Source: an uncultured Lachnospira sp. (GTDB lineage: Bacteria > Bacillota > Clostridia > Lachnospirales > Lachnospiraceae). Taken from it: a DNA stretch of 64,000 nt. Below are positions 60,857-64,000 of this stretch, piece by piece (the stretch's first letter is position 1; each line of letters opens with the position of its first letter). The position numbers and the translations under genes are program-made. The notes beneath the pieces were generated by a model. That model did not search any database. It was not told the origin of the DNA and saw only the letters and a program-made list of their open reading frames with translations. Location: contig CAJUKN010000010.1 of the NCBI GenBank assembly GCA_910587485.1, positions 5,444-69,443 on the forward strand, in the 5' to 3' direction.

Positions 60857-61071
60857 GTTGTTTTCTAAAATTAATACATAAGATATTTGATAGAGCGTGA
60901 GATATAAGAAAAAAGCGTTGATAAAAGAACATTTTTTGCTATTATATAAATAGTTGATAATTACTTAAATAGATGGAGAGGGTTAATAGTTAAAGAAAAA
61001 CTATAAAATATTATAAACATTCTATTGACTTTTATAATCAAAGGTGTTCTAATATGTATAGAGGTGATAAA

Positions 61072-61677
61072 ATGAAATATTACACTATACATGAAATGAC
61101 AGAAATTTTGGGAGTAACAGCACAGACATTAAGAAACTGGGATAAATCAGGAAAATTAAAACCGCATCATACAAGTCCTAACGGTTATCGTTATTATTCA
61201 GAAGATGATTTAAATCAATTACTGAATAAGCCTGTAAGAAAACAAGGGAAAACGGTGGGTTACTGCCGTGTCAGTTCGCCAAAACACAAAGACGACCTGC
61301 AAAGACAGATTGATAATATGCAGATATATCTTCTTGCACAAGGAAAACCTTTTGAAATCATATCCGATATAGGTTCAGGAATCAATTACAAAAGAAAAGG
61401 CTTGCAGGAATTAATAAAAGGTATGGCAAACAGAAGTATTTCAAAGGTTGTTGTGCTTTATAAGGACAGACTGACAAGATTGGGATTTGAATTAATTGAA
61501 TACATTGCAGAATTGTATGATTGTGAAGTTGAAATTGTTGACACGACAGAAAGAACGGAACAGGAAGAACTTGTAGAGGATTTGGTGCAGATACTTACTG
61601 TATTCAGTTGCAAATTACAGGGCAAACGTGCAAACAAGGCAAAGAAGATGATAAAGGATTTTACAGAAAATGATTAA
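61072..61677 (+). CDS. tnpA: IS607 family serine transposase (TnpA)
   Basis: 201 residues. N-terminal MerR-like helix-turn-helix (about 1-55; YTIHEMTEILGVTAQTLRNWDKSGKLKPHHTSPNGYRYYSEDD) and C-terminal serine recombinase catalytic domain (about 60-200; GYCRVSSPKHKDDLQRQI with the nucleophilic Ser, and VVLYKDRLTRLGFELI). Cuts and rejoins DNA through a phosphoserine link. ATG 61072 is 5-6 bases after AGAGGTG. Overlaps tnpB by 8 bases. Confidence 0.93.
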   Translation: MKYYTIHEMTEILGVTAQTLRNWDKSGKLKPHHTSPNGYRYYSEDDLNQLLNKPVRKQGKTVGYCRVSSPKHKDDLQRQIDNMQIYLLAQGKPFEIISDIGSGINYKRKGLQELIKGMANRSISKVVVLYKDRLTRLGFELIEYIAELYDCEVEIVDTTERTEQEELVEDLVQILTVFSCKLQGKRANKAKKMIKDFTEND

Positions 61678-62833
61678 AACCATAAGAGTAATGCTCTGTC
61701 CGAACAATAAGCAGAAAACAAAACTGTTTGCCTGTGCAGGACTTGCAAGATTTGCATATAACTGGGCATTAAGCTATGAAAAGAAGAATTATGAATCAGG
61801 AAATAAATTCCTTTCTGATTGTGATTTACGAAAATTTTTTACTGTTATGAAATCAGAAAAAGAATATCAATGGCTGAATGATTACAGTAATAATATTCCA
61901 AAACAGGCAGTAAAAGACGCTGTAAGGGCATATCAGAACTTTTTTAAAGGAATTGCAAAATTTCCAAAATTGAAAAGCAGACGGAAGTCAAAACCAAGTT
62001 TTTACGCTGACCCATGTAAGATACAGTTTACAGAAACTCATATAAAACTTGAAAAGCTGACAACAAGTAAAAAGGCAAACAAACAGAAATTGAATTATAT
62101 CAGGCTTGCCGAACATAATAAAATACCAATCGATGCAAAGTATTACAATCCAAGAATCACTTTTGACGGTCTGAACTGGTGGATTTGTGTAGGCATTGAA
62201 TGTGGTAAAAGTACAGAATATCCATTAAATGAGGGTATTGGAATTGATATAGGCATAAAAGAGCTTGCAATATGTTCCGATAAAAAGATTTATAAAAATA
62301 TCAACAAGACCGCAAAAGTCAGAAAATTAAATAAGAAAAAGCGTAGATTGCAACGCAGAATATCCAAAAAATATTGTAAGAATAAGAAAGGAGAATGTTA
62401 CTGTAAAACACGCAGTATTGTAAAAAGTGAAAAGAAACTTTTGAAAATCACCCATAGACTAACAAATATTCGTCATAATTATCTGCATCAGACCACTTCT
62501 GAAATAGTAAGCCGAAAACCAAAGTTTATTGTTATGGAAGATTTGAATGTAAAAGATATGATAAAGAATAAACACCTTGCAAAAGCAGTACAGGAACAGT
62601 GTTTCTATGAATTTTACAGGCAGATACAGTATAAATGCAGTTGGAATAACATTGAGTTTATTACAGCTGACCGATTCTATCCGTCAAGTAAATTATGTTC
62701 GTGCTGTGGATATGTGAAGAAAGATTTGAAACTTTCAGAACGTGTCTATATCTGTCCTGAATGTCATAATGTGATGGACAGGGATTTTCAGGCAAGTGTC
62801 AATTTAATGCGATACAAAGAATTGAGTGCATAG
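61670..62833 (+). CDS. tnpB: TnpB RNA-guided nuclease (IS607-associated, OrfB)
   Basis: 387 residues. Programmable DNA endonuclease related to Cas12, guided by an omega-RNA made from the element's right end. RuvC residues are present: Asp193 in GIGIDIGIKEL, Glu290 in VMEDLNV, and Asp in MDRDFQAS (370-372). Zinc ribbon CSCCGY ... CPEC (about 342-363) is complete. The N-terminal helix-turn-helix_OrfB_IS605 region (about 1-45) begins MIKTIRVMLCPNNKQK. Looks catalytically competent. Overlaps tnpA, so translation is coupled. Confidence 0.95.
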   Translation: MIKTIRVMLCPNNKQKTKLFACAGLARFAYNWALSYEKKNYESGNKFLSDCDLRKFFTVMKSEKEYQWLNDYSNNIPKQAVKDAVRAYQNFFKGIAKFPKLKSRRKSKPSFYADPCKIQFTETHIKLEKLTTSKKANKQKLNYIRLAEHNKIPIDAKYYNPRITFDGLNWWICVGIECGKSTEYPLNEGIGIDIGIKELAICSDKKIYKNINKTAKVRKLNKKKRRLQRRISKKYCKNKKGECYCKTRSIVKSEKKLLKITHRLTNIRHNYLHQTTSEIVSRKPKFIVMEDLNVKDMIKNKHLAKAVQEQCFYEFYRQIQYKCSWNNIEFITADRFYPSSKLCSCCGYVKKDLKLSERVYICPECHNVMDRDFQASVNLMRYKELSA

Positions 62834-63001
62834 CTAAAACAAATGCAGTTCAATATGTACCGATACGTTAGTCGGGAATTTACGCCTTTGGAGTGTCATA
62901 CCAAACGTGAGTAGATTTTATCAAAAGCGGACACGTTGAACAAGGAATGAAACATAAAAGTTTGTTTTATAACTTTTTATAAGTTTTCAGTAACGGCTAG
63001 G
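62834..63001 (+). ncRNA. Omega-RNA region of the TnpB element
   Basis: Right-end non-coding part, probably extending back into the tnpB 3' end. Stems CCGA/TCGG (62860-62863/62872-62875), TTTGG/CCAAA (62887-62891/62901-62905) and AACATAAAA/GTTTTATAA (about 62950-62972). Shares sequence blocks and stem positions with the solo element at 45348-45661. The guide would be the sequence past CTAGG, that is, the start of the restriction-modification gene. Confidence 0.75.
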
Positions 63002-63006
63002 TAATA

Positions 63007-64000
63007 GTGATTACGAAAAGTAATTTTAAAGAGATGATTTTAGATATTGGATTTTATGCTCTTTCAGATACGCGTTTTGAAAAAAAATATCCAAAGTTTG
63101 ATTATATAATTCAAATTGATTTTACTATGGAACAAATTATTTATCAAGAAGGTACTAATGGGATAACAGTAAATGACCAAACAACTTGCAATTTTAATCA
63201 TCCAGAAAATTTTGTTGTATTAGAATGTGTAAATCGTATTTTGGAAAAAGGATATCGTCCTGAACATATTGAGCTTGAACGAAAATGGACTTTAGGGCAT
63301 GAACAAAAAAGCGGTAAAGCAGATATCTGTGTGTTGGATAAAGATGGAAAGAGTATGCTTTTTATTGTTGAGTGCAAAACATATGGAAAAGAATATACGA
63401 AAGAATATAATAATACAATAAATGATGGAGGGCAGCTTTTTTCATATTGGCAGCAGGAGAGAGCTGCAAGCTGGCTGATTTTATATGCATCGGATTTTTT
63501 AGAAAATGTAGTTTATAAAACCAATAGTATTCATTGTTTTGATGATAAAAATATCCTCGAATTATCAAAAAAAGACCATTCGATTCTTGTCTATCAAAAT
63601 GCACATACAGCGAAGGAATTGTTTGATGTATGGAATGAAACGTATGAGAAACGTTTTTGTGGTGACGTTGTTTTTCGTGATGATTCGCAAGCATATCATA
63701 TTGGAATCAAACCGCTTAGAAAACGAGATTTAGGAGATTTTACAGAAGATGATAAGATAGTCAATAAATTTGAGGAAATATTAAGACATAATAATGTATC
63801 TGATAAAGAAAATGCGTTTAATCGATTAATTGCTCTTTTTATATGTAAATTAGTAGATGAAATCCAGAAAAGTGATAATGATATTGTTGATTTTCAGTAT
63901 AAAGTTGGAACAGATACATACGAAAGTTTACAGGATAGATTACAGAGTCTACATGCAGAGGGAATGAAAAAATTTATGCGTGAAGAAATTATCTATGTTT
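63007..64000 (+). CDS. Restriction-modification enzyme (PD-(D/E)xK plus N6-methylase type), 3' end outside window
   Basis: 331 residues visible, open at the window end. Starts GTG at 63007 (MITKSNFKEMILDIGF, family-like start); the frame is closed at 62998, and no strong ribosome-binding site is seen because the IS607 right end abuts it. HsdR_N-like nuclease domain: FVVLECVNRILEKGYRPEHIELERKW, Asp106 in GKADICV, Glu122-x-Lys124 in IVECKTYG, GGQLFSYWQQE. A helical segment FNRLIALFICKLVDEIQ (about 272-288) is typical of the N-terminus of HsdM-type N6-adenine methylases, so the rest is probably a methylase with a target-recognition part (type IIG or type I-like single chain). Confidence 0.82.
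   Translation, partial: MITKSNFKEMILDIGFYALSDTRFEKKYPKFDYIIQIDFTMEQIIYQEGTNGITVNDQTTCNFNHPENFVVLECVNRILEKGYRPEHIELERKWTLGHEQKSGKADICVLDKDGKSMLFIVECKTYGKEYTKEYNNTINDGGQLFSYWQQERAASWLILYASDFLENVVYKTNSIHCFDDKNILELSKKDHSILVYQNAHTAKELFDVWNETYEKRFCGDVVFRDDSQAYHIGIKPLRKRDLGDFTEDDKIVNKFEEILRHNNVSDKENAFNRLIALFICKLVDEIQKSDNDIVDFQYKVGTDTYESLQDRLQSLHAEGMKKFMREEIIYV

Larger units (their letters stand above)
60981..63001 (+). mobile_element. IS607-type insertion element (serine transposase, TnpB, omega-RNA)
   Basis: Holds tnpA and tnpB in the typical overlapping order with a structured 3' non-coding region. IS607 elements insert at GG dinucleotides without target duplications; candidate ends are GGTTAATAG at 60981 and CTAGG at 62997-63001, but the left end is uncertain. 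The right end lies only 6 bases before the restriction-modification gene. Both proteins look intact, so the element may be active. Confidence 0.75.

Overview
The window looks like chromosomal DNA of a low-GC, anaerobic Firmicute, most likely a gut Lachnospiraceae member with pectin-degrading habits (Lachnospira/Eubacterium eligens-like; this is inference from gene content). Supporting signs are AT-rich intergenic DNA, strong AGGAGG ribosome-binding sites, sporulation-type genes (spoVG, a CwlD-like amidase), clostridial DnaD/DnaC helicase-loading genes, a clostridial 2[4Fe-4S] ferredoxin, glgC-glgD, and two large secreted pectin methylesterases (CE8) carrying dockerin modules. No rRNA, tRNA or CRISPR array was seen.

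Layout. 1-2.2 kb: end of a coiled-coil repeat protein, a MinD/BY-kinase-like protein lacking a P-loop lysine, and a Sir2 deacetylase. 2.3-3.8 kb: DUF951, rpsF-ssb-rpsR. 4.3-7.1 kb: pectinesterase with an internal dockerin. 7.4-11.2 kb: gdpP-rplI-dnaB. 11.3-15 kb: a hypothetical protein, ferredoxin, DUF1858 redox protein and a BspA-type LRR-dockerin protein. 15.1-19.4 kb: mecA, a Ser/Thr kinase fused to a degenerate ParA-like domain, a second ParA-like protein, and a CwlD-like amidase. 19.6-22.7 kb: sua5-ywlE-rpiB (same genes as the Bacillus ywl cluster), dCMP deaminase, DUF402. 22.9-30.1 kb: complete F-type ATP synthase operon whose c subunit carries Na+-type ligands. 30.2-37 kb: YwmB-like protein, methyltransferase, a large membrane-anchored protein and a class A PBP. 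37.1-42.5 kb (minus strand): prs, dnaC-dnaD and murC, with a DnaA-box cluster in front of dnaD. 43-46 kb: glgC-glgD, an ORF-less IS607-type omega-RNA-like element, spoVG. 46-51.8 kb: an AraC regulator divergent from a 1554-residue pectinesterase with a perfect inverted repeat between them. 52.3-57.7 kb: pth, mfd, an HMGL-like aldolase. 57.9-60.9 kb: a tandem duplication of a secreted-protein gene pair, one copy decaying. 61-63 kb: an apparently intact IS607-type element (serine transposase, TnpB, omega-RNA region). 63-64 kb: start of a PD-(D/E)xK/N6-methylase restriction-modification gene, cut by the window end.

Besides ordinary housekeeping operons, the window is rich in small non-coding structured repeats: a five-copy family (R1-R5) of about 130-170 bp with omega-RNA-like hairpins, a solo IS607-type omega-RNA-like element upstream of spoVG that matches the RNA region of the TnpB element 17 kb away, a two-copy TTTGTGTC hairpin, and related AGGCTG-type hairpins at gene 3' ends. 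Degenerate P-loop (MinD/ParA-type) proteins occur three times. These and the DnaA-box cluster are the items most worth follow-up.
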